Counted from the stretch's first letter, positions 27,782 through 39,430 are shown. The stretch is 64,000 bases of DNA from Aureococcus anophagefferens (GCF_000186865.1 NW_008705562.1:1281192-1345191); one strand, 5' to 3'. Made by a program: numbers and translations. The notes: a model not told the origin generated them from the letters alone.

Positions 27782-30700
27782 ATGGATGAGCGCTCGGGGT
27801 CCATGCGGCGCTCGGTCTCCCGCGCCAACGAGCACAAGAAGCACCGCCACCACCACACGAGCCAGCCCCGGCCCCACGCCGCCCTGGATGAGCGCTCGGG
27901 GTCCATGCGGCAACACGTCTCGAAGAAAAACCTGGTCGCCCTGGACATCGAGGGCGCGGCCCCTCGTCCGGCGGCCCCTCGTCCGACGTCGCCGCGGTGG
28001 TCCCCCCGCCTCTCGCGGTCTCAGAGCTTCTCGGAGGTCTTCCGGCGGCCGTCGCGCCTCATCATGGAGGAGTTCGAGTCCCTGGGCTTCACGGACCACA
28101 TGCGCGACCAGATCCTCCCCAAGGACGGCAGCCCGCACCGGTCCCAGGGCCGCGCGGTCGCGGGCCACGCCATCGCCGTGCGCCTCGCTAGGACCTACGG
28201 CGTCTTCAACGAGCAGAGCCCGCACTTCACGGCGTTCGTGGACCGGATCCGCCGCGGCGAGATCGACATGGAGGAGCACGGGCGGAAGCACTCGCTCAAG
28301 GCGGGCAAGACCGACGCGTCCTTCTTCGCGGACAAGATCGGCCGCAACGTCATGCGGCGGCTCCGCCACGACCGGGGCATGCTGGCGTCGTACGCGAACC
28401 TTATAATCTTCGTCGTCCACATCCTCGTCTTCATGTCGGTCATCGCGCTGCAGCGGGGCGTCGAGGGCACGGAGCGCTACCAGTTCTTCGCCATCCGCGA
28501 CGCGCTCCTCGGGTTCTCGAACGCGACGACGGAGAACGGCGAGAGCTACGTCCGCGACTTCTTGTTGGACTTCGACACGTTCGAGGACTTCCTGCGCGGC
28601 GACGTGCTCGGCATGATCTTCCAGGACAGCGAGTGCGGCGACGCGCTGTGCGAGCCCCGCGACGAGAACCCGAACTACGAGCCCGACCCCTACGAGCGCG
28701 AGGCCGCGTCGTTCGTCGGCTGCCGCGCGGACTGCGGCATCGTCGACACGACGCCCGTCGAGTTCCGCTTCTTCGACACGTCCAAGCTCGACGTCGCGTC
28801 GGCGGTCATGGCCGCGGCCCTGGACGACGGCTGGCTCGACAAGAGCGCCATGGCCTGGGGCGCGCGGACGGACGGCGGCGAGGTCCTCGTCAAGCCCGTG
28901 GCGGGCTGGAACGTCTGCCACGCGTCGGACCACTACTGGGGCACGCCCGAGACCGTGTGCCTCTTCGACGGCGACGTCCAGATCAACGGGCGGCCCTACC
29001 GGACGGCCGAACTCGACTTCGAGTCCTCGTTCTTCGGCGAGTCCAAGGTGCTCGACCTCTACGCGGGGGACTGGGAGCTGCGCTACGCCTTCGACGGCTT
29101 CGCCTGGACCTACCCCTACAGCACCGTCGACGACCCCCTCGCGGGCCAGACGGTGCAGATCGGCTTCCCGGCGATCCGCGGCGCCGTGTGCACGCGCGAC
29201 GCCTTCTCGGGCGAGGAGGCCTGCGACCTCTGGGCGCCCTGCCCGGACGCGAACGAGTGCGCGTGCAGCTACGTCGACAACGTCTACCGCTGCTTCGACG
29301 ACGCCTACTGGGCCGGGTTCAACGCGGAGACGATGACGCACTCGACGCTCAAGGACGACGACGTCGACATCGAGATGGCCGCGTTCCCCGACTCCGTGGC
29401 CTACGAGGCCATCGCGAAGTGGTGGCAGATCCCCCGGGCGCCGGCGGCGACGTCGGCCTGGGGCGACCGGTCCGCGCCGGCCGCGGTCGCGAACGCGTCC
29501 GCGTGGAACCCGCGCGTACGAAAGTTCTCGCTCGTGCTGCTCAACGTCTACGCGTCCCTCACCTGGCTGGGCAACACGGTGTCCATACTCGACGCCGCGG
29601 GCGAGGTCGTGACGAGCGAGACGCTGACGGACACCGGCTGCGCCGTCGTCGACGTGCTCCTCAGCGAGGGCCGGACGTACGCGTTCGAAAGCGCGACGAC
29701 CGAGGCGGGCGACCAGTACCACGCGGGCATGGGCTGGGCGCTCTACGACGGCGACGCCCTTGTGCTCCGCGGCTCCGGCGACGTCCAAGCCTGCACGTTT
29801 ACGGTGAGCGACCGGGGCGCGACCTGCGACGCGGGCGGCGGCGACGGCGCGTCCATCGCCGACTGCCCCGTCGTCGGTCCGACCTGCGAGGGCTTCGCGA
29901 CGCCCGACGCCGTCGTCTCCGTCTTCGACTACCGCTGCTACGGCGACGGCGCGTCGTCGAGCGGCGACGCCAACGCCACGGCCGCGCCGACGCCGGCGGC
30001 GGCGGCCTACGCGCTCCCGCCCGACGACGCCGTCGCGGCCGTCGACTGCGCCTTCGACGCGGACCTCTGCAACTACGAGGACGGCGGGGGCAACGGCGGG
30101 CCCTGGACCTTCTTCGTCGGCCGGACGGGCACGCCGAACAGCGGGCCCAAGGAGTTCGGCGACCGGAGCGACGCGGACGACGGCTTCGCGTACGTCGAGG
30201 CGAGCGGCACGTCGAACGACACGTTCATCCTGCGGAGCCCGGCCTTCGCGGCCCTCGCGGAGCCGGCGCTCCTGACGTTCAAGCTCCACGCCTACGGCGA
30301 CCGCGTCGCGTACATGAACCTCGAGGGCCTCGTCGGCGGGACCTGGGAGGTGCTCTTCCGGACCGTCTACGACCAGGGCCACCGCTGGCACGAGAAGTCC
30401 GCGGAGGTGCCGGCGGCGACGACCCGGATCCGCTGGCGCGGCTTCACCTACTTTTGGACCGGGGACATCGCTATCGACGACGTCGCCTTCGCGGCGGCCG
30501 CCGCGCCGACGCCCGCGCCGACGGCCTCCGAGGACGACGGCCGCCTCCGGTGCTACGCGGGCTGGAAGCGCTACTCCGAGGGCGACGCCGACTTCCTCGC
30601 GGGCCAGTGGCAGCAGGACCCGAGCTCGGAGATCGTCACCTGCCCCGCGGACGACACGCACTGCGTCCTCTTGGAGTACGCGTGGCCCTTTGCGGGCGGC

Positions 30701-33700
30701 GGCGTCGGCTGGAACGGCTTCAACGAGCCCACCAAGGCGGTGCAGCCGCTCACGGCCGGCGCCGTGCCCGCGGCCTACGTCGGCCTCGGCGGCTGCTGGA
30801 GCGACTTCGAGCGCATGCTCCTGGCCGACATGATCCACGCGGGCTACGACTTCCCGGACCCGGGGCCCCTGGACCCGCGGCTGTGCATGAACGTCAAGAG
30901 CGAGTACTACGAACAGCACGCGCTCCTGTCGGACTGCCTCGCCTGCGCGGGGGACCTCTGCAACGTGCCCGGGGCCCAGGACCCGGCCTGGTACGCCAAC
31001 GTCTTCAACGTGTCCGCGCAGGCGCTCGGCGCTTCCGGCGAGTACTTCCTCGACGAGCTGGGCGTCGTGAACCGCATCTCCGCGCAGGGCATGGACACGG
31101 AGACGGGCGTGTTCTGCTCGCCGCAGCGCATGGCCGACGGCGTCTGCGACCTGCCGCAGTCCGGCTTCGCGTGCCTCCACGACGGCGGCGACTGCCTCGA
31201 CGACGAGCACGCCTACGTCGCCGCGCCCTGGGTGCGGTACCGCAAGGGCGAGGACGGCGCGCTCGACGACTGGCCCTACGCCCTCGTCCTCGGGAAGCCG
31301 CCGCAGGCCCACGCGACGGTCCCCCACGTGCTCTGGAGGGCCGTCTTCGACCGCGTCTTCCTCGAGGGCGCGGCGGGCAACTTCACGGGGGAGGCCCGCG
31401 TCGGCAACCTCGCGGAGCCGCGCGGCCCGCCGCTCGCGGCCGTCGACCCCGCCAAGGCGTCCGAGTCCTGGGACGACGTCGCGCGGTACCTGCCGAGCGC
31501 CGCGTGCCCGGAGTGCGCCGCGTACGCCGGCGATTTCGCGACGGTGCCGTTCACGGTGGAGGTCGGCCCGGGCAACAAGGTCGGCGGCTACAACCCGGAG
31601 AATTACGACATGTTCGCGTCGCCGTCCGAGGGCGACCTGCGGGCGCGCTGGCTCAGCCACCCGAACCGCGTGATCTTCGGGCCGCTCGTGTCGCAGCGGC
31701 GCGTCGTCTTGGAGCGGTGCCCGGCCGAGGGCCCCTTCGCGGACCTGCGGGACCCCGGCGCGCCGCTCTGCGACTTCCACCGCGGCGAGAAGGCGCTCTT
31801 CCGGCCCGAGTACCTGCCGAACCGCGCCAGCGAGGCGCCCTTCGGCGTGGACCCGACGTTCCTCGAGAGCTCGTTCCTCTACAAGGGCGCGAACGACGAG
31901 GCGCTCAAGGACGAGCTCTACGACAACGCGACGGAGCTCCAGGGCTCGGGCGTGCCCTACGGCTTCTTCTACGACTCGGGCTGCCCCGGCGCGCGCGACT
32001 TCCCCGTCGTCTTCGACACGAACCTGAACCGGACGCGCGCGCTCGAGCTCTTCGACACGCTCACCGAGGGCGCGTACTTCGACAAGCAGACGCTCGACGC
32101 GACGGTGCAGATGGCGACGGTCAACGTGGAGACGGGCCTGCTGACCTACATCGAGATCGTCGCGGAGCGCGTCAAGGAGGGCGGCATCCGCGTCACGGAC
32201 TCGTACCGCGTCTTCGACCCGCGACCCTACGACAGCGACTCGGACGTCGCGCGCGCGTTCCTCGAGCTCGCCAACGTCGCCATCGTGCTGGCTTTGATCT
32301 TCGTCGAATGCCGCGAGCTCTGGCACACCTACGCGGTCACGGGCGGGATCTGGGACTACGTGCTCAGCGGCTCGAACTTCATCGACGTCCTCGGCTACGT
32401 CGTGAGCCTCGTCATGTTCGCCGAGTGGCTCCACTTCTGGCGCCTCGCGGCGCGCATCCGGCCCCTGGCCCACTACGACGCCTACGCGGACATCGACGCC
32501 GTCGGGCGCATCACGGGGGCCTCCGGGGACGTCGACGCGATCCAGGACCAGTACGAGGACGTCAAGCGCGCGTCCAACTCGCTCGCGCGCTACGACGAGT
32601 ACATCGCCGTGGCCATGATCATGATGGCCTTCCAGCTCCTCAAGAACCTCGACTTCCACCCGCGCATCGGCATGATCTCGCGGACCGTCCGCGCGGCGAC
32701 GACGGACCTCACGTACTTCATCATCGTCTTCCTCTTCGTGTTGGAGATCTACGCGTTCCTGGGCGTGCTGCTCCACGGCAAGGTCCACGAGGACTTCGAG
32801 AATTTGTTCGCGTCGTCGCTGACGATGATGAAGGCGCTCTGCGGCATGTTCGACGACAGCGCGATCGAGGTCACGTTCATCAACGCGGCCTTCTACTGGT
32901 CCTTCATGGTGCTGTCCTTCTTCCTCCTCCTGAACAGCCTGCTGGCCATCATCGTCGAGGCCTACACGTCCGTCGTCGAGGCGGGCCGCGCGGAGCAGCA
33001 CACGGACCCGCTGCCCTTCACGCTCTGGAGGCTGCGGCAGGACGCCGCGATCTGGGGCTGGCGCGTGCTCCTGCCGTCGGGGCTCCGGCGCAAGTCGGGC
33101 CGGGGGGGGGCGCGAGGNNNNNNNNNNNNNNNNNNNNNNNNNNNNNNNNNNNNNNNNNNNNNNNNNNCCCCCTCGGCCACAAGGACCGCGAGCCCGGCCG
33201 GAGCGCGCCGGGCATGTACGCGCGCGTCAACGAGATCCAGGGCTGCCCCGTGTCGTGGCGCAACTTCGCGTGGCGCTGGCAGAAGGACAACGCCAACGAC
33301 CCCATCGTCTGCCTCGACCACCACTTCCTCTGCTGCATCTTCCGCATCCTCCACGCGCGCTACGAGGCCCGCATGGCCGACGAGGGCGCGCCGCCGGCGG
33401 AGCCGCCGCTCTGCGACGAGGGCGTCGACGTGCTCGTCTGGAACGTGCTCGTGCGCTACGGCGGCAAGTCCGCGGACATCGACAACAGCGGCCACACGAC
33501 CCAGCACGAGATGACGGCCCTGGCGCGGCTCCTGCGCCTCCAGAAGACCTACGACGCGCACCCGGACATCGACGACGGCACCGCGCTCTGCGCGGCGCTC
33601 AACTACTTCAACGGCGTGTCCACGCAGGCGGAGATGGAGGCCAACTTCGCCCGGGAGCTCGAACTCGACGCCGACCTCGCCGAACTCCACCACGCGGGCC

Positions 33701-33828
33701 CGGACGTGCCCGCGACCGCGCGGAACCTCGGCCTCGAACGCGCGCGGTCGCTCCACGGCGCCCTCCTCGAGGCGCCGGACGACGCCGTGCCCTCGTCCCA
33801 CGAGCTGTCCTACTGCGGTACCCTCTAA
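27782..33828 (+). CDS. Polycystin-type cation channel with MAM and LNR domains (interrupted by assembly gap)
   Basis: About 2,000 residues. After a Ser/Arg-rich cytosolic N-terminus (with a duplicated DERSGSMR) comes TM1 (YANLIIFVVHILVFMSVIAL). A very large extracellular loop follows, with a MAM domain (DCAFDADLCNYEDG ... DIAIDDVAF), an LNR-like Cys motif (FCSPQRMADGVCDLPQSGFACLHDGGDC) and many Cys. The PKD channel domain has five further helices (from VARAFLELANVAIVLALIFVECREL to FMVLSFFLLLNSLLAIIVEAYTSVV) and a pore-loop-like FENLFASSLTMMKALCGMF. Downstream of the gap DIDNSGHTTQHE resembles an EF-hand loop. TRPP channels conduct Ca2+/cations and often sense force. The frame differs on either side of the 50-N gap, as expected for a gap of unknown length. 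The MAM insertion in the loop is unusual. Confidence 0.85.
27783..27911 (+). repeat. 27-bp direct repeat in the channel N-terminus
   Basis: TGGATGAGCGCTCGGGGTCC plus ATGCGGC occurs identically at 27783-27809 and 27885-27911, 102 bp apart and in the same frame, duplicating DERSGSMR. The first copy includes the start codon region. Confidence 0.85.
33118..33167. other. Assembly gap (50 N)
   Basis: Fifty Ns following a run of nine G bases, inside the cytosolic tail of the polycystin gene. The number of missing bases is unknown and the reading frame changes across it. Confidence 0.98.
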
Positions 33829-33884
33829 AGCAGACCGCGCGCGCCGAGGTGAAAGGGGTGCGCGCGGCGGGCCGCGCGCGCGCC

Positions 33885-36800
33885 TCAGCGCGCGGCCTGG
33901 CGCTCGAGGTCGTCGCACGTGCGGCGGAGCGCCGCGTTGTCGAAGACGAGCTGCTGGAGGCGCTTGCCGAGCTGGAGGCGCATGCGCGCGTCGTCGGCGT
34001 GCATGCGGTCCCGGGCGACGAGCTGGGACCGGAGGCCCGCGGACTCCTGCTTGAGCTCGACGATCTTCGCGGAGGACCGGTTGACGTCGTTCTGCATCTC
34101 GAGCATCTGGAGCATCATCTTCTGGTTGTTCGCCCGCTCGAGCAGGAGCTGCTTCTCGAGCTCGGCGACGGCGTCGGCGACGGCGTCGACGCGCGCGCGG
34201 TCCGCGGGCGGCGTCGCGGCGCCGCGCGGCGACCGCGGCGGCCGCGTCGGCGACGGCTCGGGCGTCGCCGCGGCCGGCGGCGGCGGCGGCGGCGACGGCG
34301 ACGCCGGCTTTGCGGCGTCGCGCGACAGGGCGAGGTTGAGCTCCTGGAGCGCGAGCTTGAAGGCCGCGAGCGCCTCGTCGGCGGCCGCGGCGTCGGCGAA
34401 CTGGAGCGCGAGTTCCCGGCGCGCGCCGGGCCGCGCGGGGTCGTCCGGGTCCGCGCCCTCGGCCAAGAGCGCCACGAAGCGCGCTTCCTCGAGGCCGTCG
34501 TCGCGGTCCGCGAGGCCGCAGATGCCGCAGTGGCCCCGGCGCGCGCCGTAGAGCGCCGCGAGCGGCAGCGGCGCCGCGGGCTTCTTCCGGCGGAACAGCG
34601 ACCGGGACCGCGGCGCGAAGTGGACGTCGCACTTCGCGAGCGCGCCGCCGTCGCCGTCGGGCCCGCGCAGCTCGAGGGCCACGGCCTCGCCGCTCGCGGC
34701 GTGGTCCTCCCAGAGCGCGACGTGCGCGCCGCCGCGGCGGAGCTTGTCGAGGAACTGCGCGAGCGCCCGCGCGCGGTCGTCGACGACGACGGTCGCCGCG
34801 AAGTCGGACGCGGCGCCGCGGGGGCTCGACGGGTCCTCCTCGCCCTCGTCGTCGTCCTCCCAGTCCGCGGCGAAGCCCGGGCCCGCGCCGTCCATCTTCT
34901 TCGCGAGCGACTGGCGCCGCGCGGCGATCTTCGGGCGCGAGAGCGCGTCGCGGTCGACGGCCGCGCGCGCGGACTCCAGCGCCGCCTCGGCGGCCTCGCG
35001 GCGCCGCGCCTCCTCGCCGACGCGCTGCCGCAGCTCGTGGAGCTCCGCCGCGTGCGACGGCTCCGGCGGCGGCGGCGGCGGCGCGCCGGCGCCCGCGCGC
35101 GCGGCCGCGAGGTCCCGCGACAGCGCGTCCGCGGACGCCTTCAGCTCCGTGGCCTCGAGCTCCGCGAGCGCGAGGGCATCCTGGGCCTTGGTCGCCAGCG
35201 CCGCGGCGGCCGCGGCGTCGCGCTCCGCGGCCTCGCGCTTGGCCCGCTCGTCGTCGACGACCGCGCGCAATCGTTCGAGCTCGTCGTCGTAGGTCCGCCG
35301 CGCGGCGTCCGCGTCGAGGCGGTGCTTCGCCTCGCGGTCCTTGACCTCGCGCTCGCGCGCCTGCTTGGACGCCTCGAGCTCCGCGGCGAGGCGCGCGACC
35401 TCGACGGCCGCGGCCTCGGCCGCCGCGGCCTCGCGCTCGAACGCCTGGCGCCGCGCGTCCTCCTGGAGGCGCACGATCTCGGCCTTCATGGCCTCGGCCT
35501 CGCCCCGCAGGCGCCCGACGTCGGCGCGGTCCCGCTTGAGCCGCCCCAGCGCCGCCCGCGCGAGGCGCGCGCGGGCCCGGGCCTGCGCGGCGACGACGCG
35601 CGCGACGGTCGCAAAACGGAGCCGCCGGAGCGGCTCCGCGCGCGCCCAGGCCTGGAGCCGCTCCGCCGCGTGCTCCGCGCGCGCCGCGACGGCGACGGCG
35701 CGGCCCCGGGCCCCGCGGTAGAGGCCCTGCGTCGCCGCCACGCCGCGGCGGACGCGGCGGAGCGCGCGCCGCGGCATCGCCCCGCGGAAGAGGCACGCCT
35801 GGAGCCGCGTCGCCGCGCGCGTCCGCCGCGCGGCGGCGAGGCGCTTCAGCGCCAGGGCCACGCGGCCAAAGGCCGCGAGCACCCTCGCCGCCGCGAGCTT
35901 GCGCAGCACGTCGCCCGCGGACAGCGCGCGGCGCGTCGCGGCCTGGCATTTCACCGCGGCCGCGCGCCGCGCGGCCGCGCGGTCCGTCTCCAGCGCGTCG
36001 TGGGCGTGCTTGCGCAGGAAGACCTTGGTCTTGCCGAGCTGGGCCTGGTCGGCGGCGAAGCCCGCGTTCGCCGCCGCGACGGCGATCAGGGCCTCGCACG
36101 CGGCGCGGCCGTCGAGCTTGGATGCGAACGCGGCCCCGAGGGGGCGGTAGTGGCGGAGGAACTCGGCGTGGGGCATGCGCACGGGGAAGCCCGACCGCGC
36201 GACGCGCACGGCCTCGAGCACGCCGCCGTAGCGCAGCTGCTCGGCGACCCGAACGCGCCAGAACGCGTCCGGCACGTTGTCGTCGTTCGGCTTCAAACAG
36301 CGCACGTAGTGGGGCTTCGTCGCGGACACGGCGCGCATGAGGCTCGCGAGCTGGCTCTTGAACTGGGAGCCCACGGTGACCGTCGCCTTCTTGGACGCGG
36401 CGCCGCGCGGCGCGGCCGCGAGCGAGCCCGGCGGTGGCTTTTTGGACGTCGACGCCGACTCGTCGCGGAGCGCCGCGGCCGCGGCGGCGTCGCGGGCGTC
36501 GCAGATGGCGCCGATCAGCGCGCCTTGCGTTTCTCCCCGCGCGGCCTCGAAGAGGAGCAGGGCCGCCGCGGGCAGCTCGTCCTTGTTCTTCTCGAGGAAG
36601 CCGTCGACGACGTAGGGCACCGGCCCCGCGTAGTGCTTGACCTCGAAGACGCCGTCGACGACCTGCTTCTTGGACGCGGCGATGCGCTTCGACGTCTTGA
36701 GGAGGCTCTTGCCCACGCGCGCGGCGTAGTTGGCGTCGGAGCCCCGGGGGAGCCGGCACTCGTCGTCGAGCATGGCTAATAACCCGCCCTCGGGCGGCGT

Positions 36801-38417
36801 GACCTTCCGGCCGCCCTCGATCAAGTCGAGGCAGTCCTGGTTGTCCGGGAACTCGATGAAGGACCAGGCGATGGCCTCGCGCGCGTACTCCTCCTGCTCG
36901 AGCTTGAAGACGTAGCGGTTGAACTGCTGCTGCAACGTCTCGTTCGTGTAGTTGATGCAGAGCTGCTCGAACGAGTTCACCGCGAAGCACTCGAAGCCGA
37001 AGATGTCTAGCACGCCGATGGACGCGGCGACGGCGAAGGTGCCGTCGTCCTCCGCGGAGATGCCCCGGTTGATCTCGACGACGAGCCACTCGAAGAGGCG
37101 GCCGTAGAGCGCCTTGGCGAGCGCGTCGCGCGCGGACGCCGCGTCTTTCGGCACGAGGCGCACGACGTACTCCTCGGATCGCGTCTTCACGAGGCGCGTC
37201 GTCAGCGCCTTGACCAGCGCCGCTTCGTCCAGCGCCGCGAGCGCCGCCGCCTCGGCGAGCTCCGCGGCCGAGTCGCCGGACACCGCGGAGCCGCCGCCGT
37301 CGTCGCCGACGTCGAAGTCGAACTGGACGTCGCCGAGGTGCAGCAGCGCCGCCGCGAGGTCGAAGCAGCGCGCCACCATGGCGCCGTCGACGCCGATGAG
37401 ACCGAGGGCCTTGACCGTCTTCGCGAACTCCTCGCCGTCGTCCATCGTCGCCAGCTCGCAGACGCCGCCCTGGTTCGCGTACGCGTAGTGGGACCCGCAG
37501 TCCGCGGCCAGGTGCCATTTGTCGCCGCCGACGGAAGCCGCCGCGGCCGCGGCGCCCGACGTCTCCGCCTTCGCGATGGTCGTCGCGTGGAGCTGGTAGA
37601 AGACGTGGAAGTTGCGCTCGCCCGCCGCGTGGCGCGGGAGCCGGATCTTCTCCAGCAGGTACGTGTCCACGGCGGCGCCGCGCATGGCCCCGCGGTCGTC
37701 AAATTTCAACTCGATGAACTTGCCGAAGCGGCTCGAGTTGTCGTTGCGCACGGTCCGCGCGTTGCCGAAGGCTTCCAAAATCGGGTTCGACTGCAGGACC
37801 TTCTCCATGATGACCGCGTTGGAGCCGTCGCCGCCCTTGCCCACGACCGTGAGGTAGCGCATGACGATCTTCGTCGTCTCCGTCTTGCCCGCGCCGGACT
37901 CGCCGGAGATGAGCACGGACTGCGACGCGCCGCCTTGCGCGGCCGCGCCGCCGAGGATCGCCGTCGCCATGTCGCGGTACGCGGCGTCGGCGATGGTGTA
38001 GACGTGCGGGGCCAGGCGCTTGCCCTCGATGCCCTGGCTGCGCAGCAGACCGTCGTTGTAGTAGCTCTCCAGGATCTCCTCCGTGTAGAGCTGGAGCCGC
38101 TGGAACGGGTTCACCGCGATCAGGATCGCGCCGTTGAACGTGTAGATGGACCCGGCCTCGTAGCGCCGCATCAACGCTTCTAAGATCGCCGGCTCGTGGA
38201 GCACGGGCAGCGAGATGAGGTCGTCGACGAGGCCCGCGCCGACGTCGCGCCGCTTCACGTCGTCGCTCTCGGTAGCGCCCTCGGCGACGGTCCGCGTCCT
38301 AGACTCGCCCGTCGGCCGCTCGCCGGCGTCGACGACCTCGATGGCGAGCTCGCCGGCCTCGGACCGCGACGCGACGACGCCGGGCACCCACCCGTGCTCC
38401 TCGTCCCGCAGCCATAC
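33885..38417 (-). CDS. Myosin heavy chain with PH-like tail; 5' exon unresolved
   Basis: 1,510 residues in this exon. Motor: GESGAGKTETTK (P-loop), NDNSSRFGKFIEL (switch I), DIFGFECFAVNSFEQLCINY (switch II), KPHYVRCLKPND. The neck has several degenerate IQ segments (RAAARRAAAVKCQAATRR, AATRLQACLFRG). The tail is coiled coil, then a PH-like domain (about HVALWEDHAASGEAVALEL ... ADEALAAFKLALQELN), a Pro-rich linker and a final coiled coil. The PH-like tail suggests membrane cargo. The frame upstream reads VWLRDEEHGWVPGVV, the normal myosin opening, and starts right after TATTTAG, so 38418 is an acceptor and the initiating exon is upstream. A candidate is ATG 38547 with a GT donor after MEASSAARAS, unproven. 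Class not assigned. Confidence 0.88.
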   Translation of the reverse strand, partial: VWLRDEEHGWVPGVVASRSEAGELAIEVVDAGERPTGESRTRTVAEGATESDDVKRRDVGAGLVDDLISLPVLHEPAILEALMRRYEAGSIYTFNGAILIAVNPFQRLQLYTEEILESYYNDGLLRSQGIEGKRLAPHVYTIADAAYRDMATAILGGAAAQGGASQSVLISGESGAGKTETTKIVMRYLTVVGKGGDGSNAVIMEKVLQSNPILEAFGNARTVRNDNSSRFGKFIELKFDDRGAMRGAAVDTYLLEKIRLPRHAAGERNFHVFYQLHATTIAKAETSGAAAAAASVGGDKWHLAADCGSHYAYANQGGVCELATMDDGEEFAKTVKALGLIGVDGAMVARCFDLAAALLHLGDVQFDFDVGDDGGGSAVSGDSAAELAEAAALAALDEAALVKALTTRLVKTRSEEYVVRLVPKDAASARDALAKALYGRLFEWLVVEINRGISAEDDGTFAVAASIGVLDIFGFECFAVNSFEQLCINYTNETLQQQFNRYVFKLEQEEYAREAIAWSFIEFPDNQDCLDLIEGGRKVTPPEGGLLAMLDDECRLPRGSDANYAARVGKSLLKTSKRIAASKKQVVDGVFEVKHYAGPVPYVVDGFLEKNKDELPAAALLLFEAARGETQGALIGAICDARDAAAAAALRDESASTSKKPPPGSLAAAPRGAASKKATVTVGSQFKSQLASLMRAVSATKPHYVRCLKPNDDNVPDAFWRVRVAEQLRYGGVLEAVRVARSGFPVRMPHAEFLRHYRPLGAAFASKLDGRAACEALIAVAAANAGFAADQAQLGKTKVFLRKHAHDALETDRAAARRAAAVKCQAATRRALSAGDVLRKLAAARVLAAFGRVALALKRLAAARRTRAATRLQACLFRGAMPRRALRRVRRGVAATQGLYRGARGRAVAVAARAEHAAERLQAWARAEPLRRLRFATVARVVAAQARARARLARAALGRLKRDRADVGRLRGEAEAMKAEIVRLQEDARRQAFEREAAAAEAAAVEVARLAAELEASKQAREREVKDREAKHRLDADAARRTYDDELERLRAVVDDERAKREAAERDAAAAAALATKAQDALALAELEATELKASADALSRDLAAARAGAGAPPPPPPEPSHAAELHELRQRVGEEARRREAAEAALESARAAVDRDALSRPKIAARRQSLAKKMDGAGPGFAADWEDDDEGEEDPSSPRGAASDFAATVVVDDRARALAQFLDKLRRGGAHVALWEDHAASGEAVALELRGPDGDGGALAKCDVHFAPRSRSLFRRKKPAAPLPLAALYGARRGHCGICGLADRDDGLEEARFVALLAEGADPDDPARPGARRELALQFADAAAADEALAAFKLALQELNLALSRDAAKPASPSPPPPPPAAATPEPSPTRPPRSPRGAATPPADRARVDAVADAVAELEKQLLLERANNQKMMLQMLEMQNDVNRSSAKIVELKQESAGLRSQLVARDRMHADDARMRLQLGKRLQQLVFDNAALRRTCDDLERQAAR

Positions 38418-38671
38418 CTAAATAGCGTTCCAGGCATGTGCTTTTGTGCGTGTGGAACGAGGGCGGCGTCTCTGCGCGCGCGGCGCGCGGTGTCGGGTGG
38501 GCCGTGCGGCGTGCGACGCTGGCGCGCGCGGCGCTGCTGGCCTCCATCGCCGCCGGCGCGATGCGACGCGCGGACGCGATGAGCCGCGCAGTTGGTGGGC
38601 TCGTTTGTATGCTTGGTGGTGCATGTTTGCGGCACCGGAAACGTTGAACTGAGGGCGGTCCGCTACACACG

Positions 38672-39430
38672 ATGAGGAGACCATCGGCGCGCGCCGCGGG
38701 CTGCCTTGTGCTCGCCGCGCTCCTCGGCGTCGGCTGCCTCTACGGCCCCGTACAGCTGCGACGGCGGCGGCTGTCGACGGTCAACGGCTACGACCTGCTG
38801 GACCTCAGCTGGTTCACGGGCGAGGACCACACGACTCGGAACGGCGTCGTGCCGTCCATGACATGCCCGGTGGGCAAGTACCGGCCCGTGTCGTCGACGG
38901 ACAGCAACTACCAGCGCCTCGTGAGCCTGCGCACGGAGGGCTGCCGCGACTGCCCGCGGGGCAAGTACGGCAGCGTCGCCGGCCTGCAGACGGACTCGTG
39001 CAGCGCCGAGTGCCCCCTGGGCCGCTACCGGGACCTTCCCGGCGGCAAGTCCAAGGAGGACTGCCACCCCTGCCCGCCGGGCGTCTACGGCCAGCAGCAG
39101 GGCCTCACGACGAAGCACTGCTCGGGGAAGTGCCCCGCGGGCAAGTACAGCCGCGTCTGGGGCCTCGACGACCCCCAGGAGTGCGAGGACTGCCCGACGG
39201 GCCACCGCGGCTGGCAGTGCGAGTGGCCCATCACGGCCCAGCACTTCAGCGGGGACCGCGTCCACCACTACGACCTCGACTCCAACCCCGCGGACAAGCT
39301 CCGCGGCGAGCCCGTGGCCTTCGAGCGCGAGACCGAGGACGACGTCGACCCGGACCGGCCGCTGGACCTCACGACGCCCTTCAAGTACCCGCTCCGCAAC
39401 GAGATCACGGACACGTTCGGTAACACGTAG
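38672..39430 (+). CDS. Membrane-anchored Cys-rich (TNFR/ephrin-like repeat) protein
   Basis: 252 residues. A single N-terminal hydrophobic segment (GCLVLAALLGVGCLYG) is followed by basic RRRR, giving a signal anchor or signal peptide. Residues about 60-180 have four CPxGxY-type Cys repeats: TCPVGKYRPV, DCPRGKYGSV, ECPLGRYRDL, PCPPGVYGQQ, KCPAGKYSRV, DCPTGHRGW. This is the GCC2/ephrin-receptor-like pattern common in secreted and surface proteins of stramenopiles. The remainder is acidic without domain. Function unknown; extracellular or lumenal location is inferred from the disulfide-type repeats. Confidence 0.7.
   Translation: MRRPSARAAGCLVLAALLGVGCLYGPVQLRRRRLSTVNGYDLLDLSWFTGEDHTTRNGVVPSMTCPVGKYRPVSSTDSNYQRLVSLRTEGCRDCPRGKYGSVAGLQTDSCSAECPLGRYRDLPGGKSKEDCHPCPPGVYGQQQGLTTKHCSGKCPAGKYSRVWGLDDPQECEDCPTGHRGWQCEWPITAQHFSGDRVHHYDLDSNPADKLRGEPVAFERETEDDVDPDRPLDLTTPFKYPLRNEITDTFGNT

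Noticed and set aside
27728..37518. Very long antisense open frames (e.g. minus 27728-33001 and 32962-37518, plus 28633-33828 in a second frame)
   Set aside because: They are composition shadows: coding strands here almost always have G or C at third positions, which keeps other frames free of stops. Their translations are Arg/Ala/Gly-rich with no domain, while the opposite strand encodes clear channel and myosin domains. The exception is the last part of the 28633-33828 frame, which is the true channel tail after the gap.
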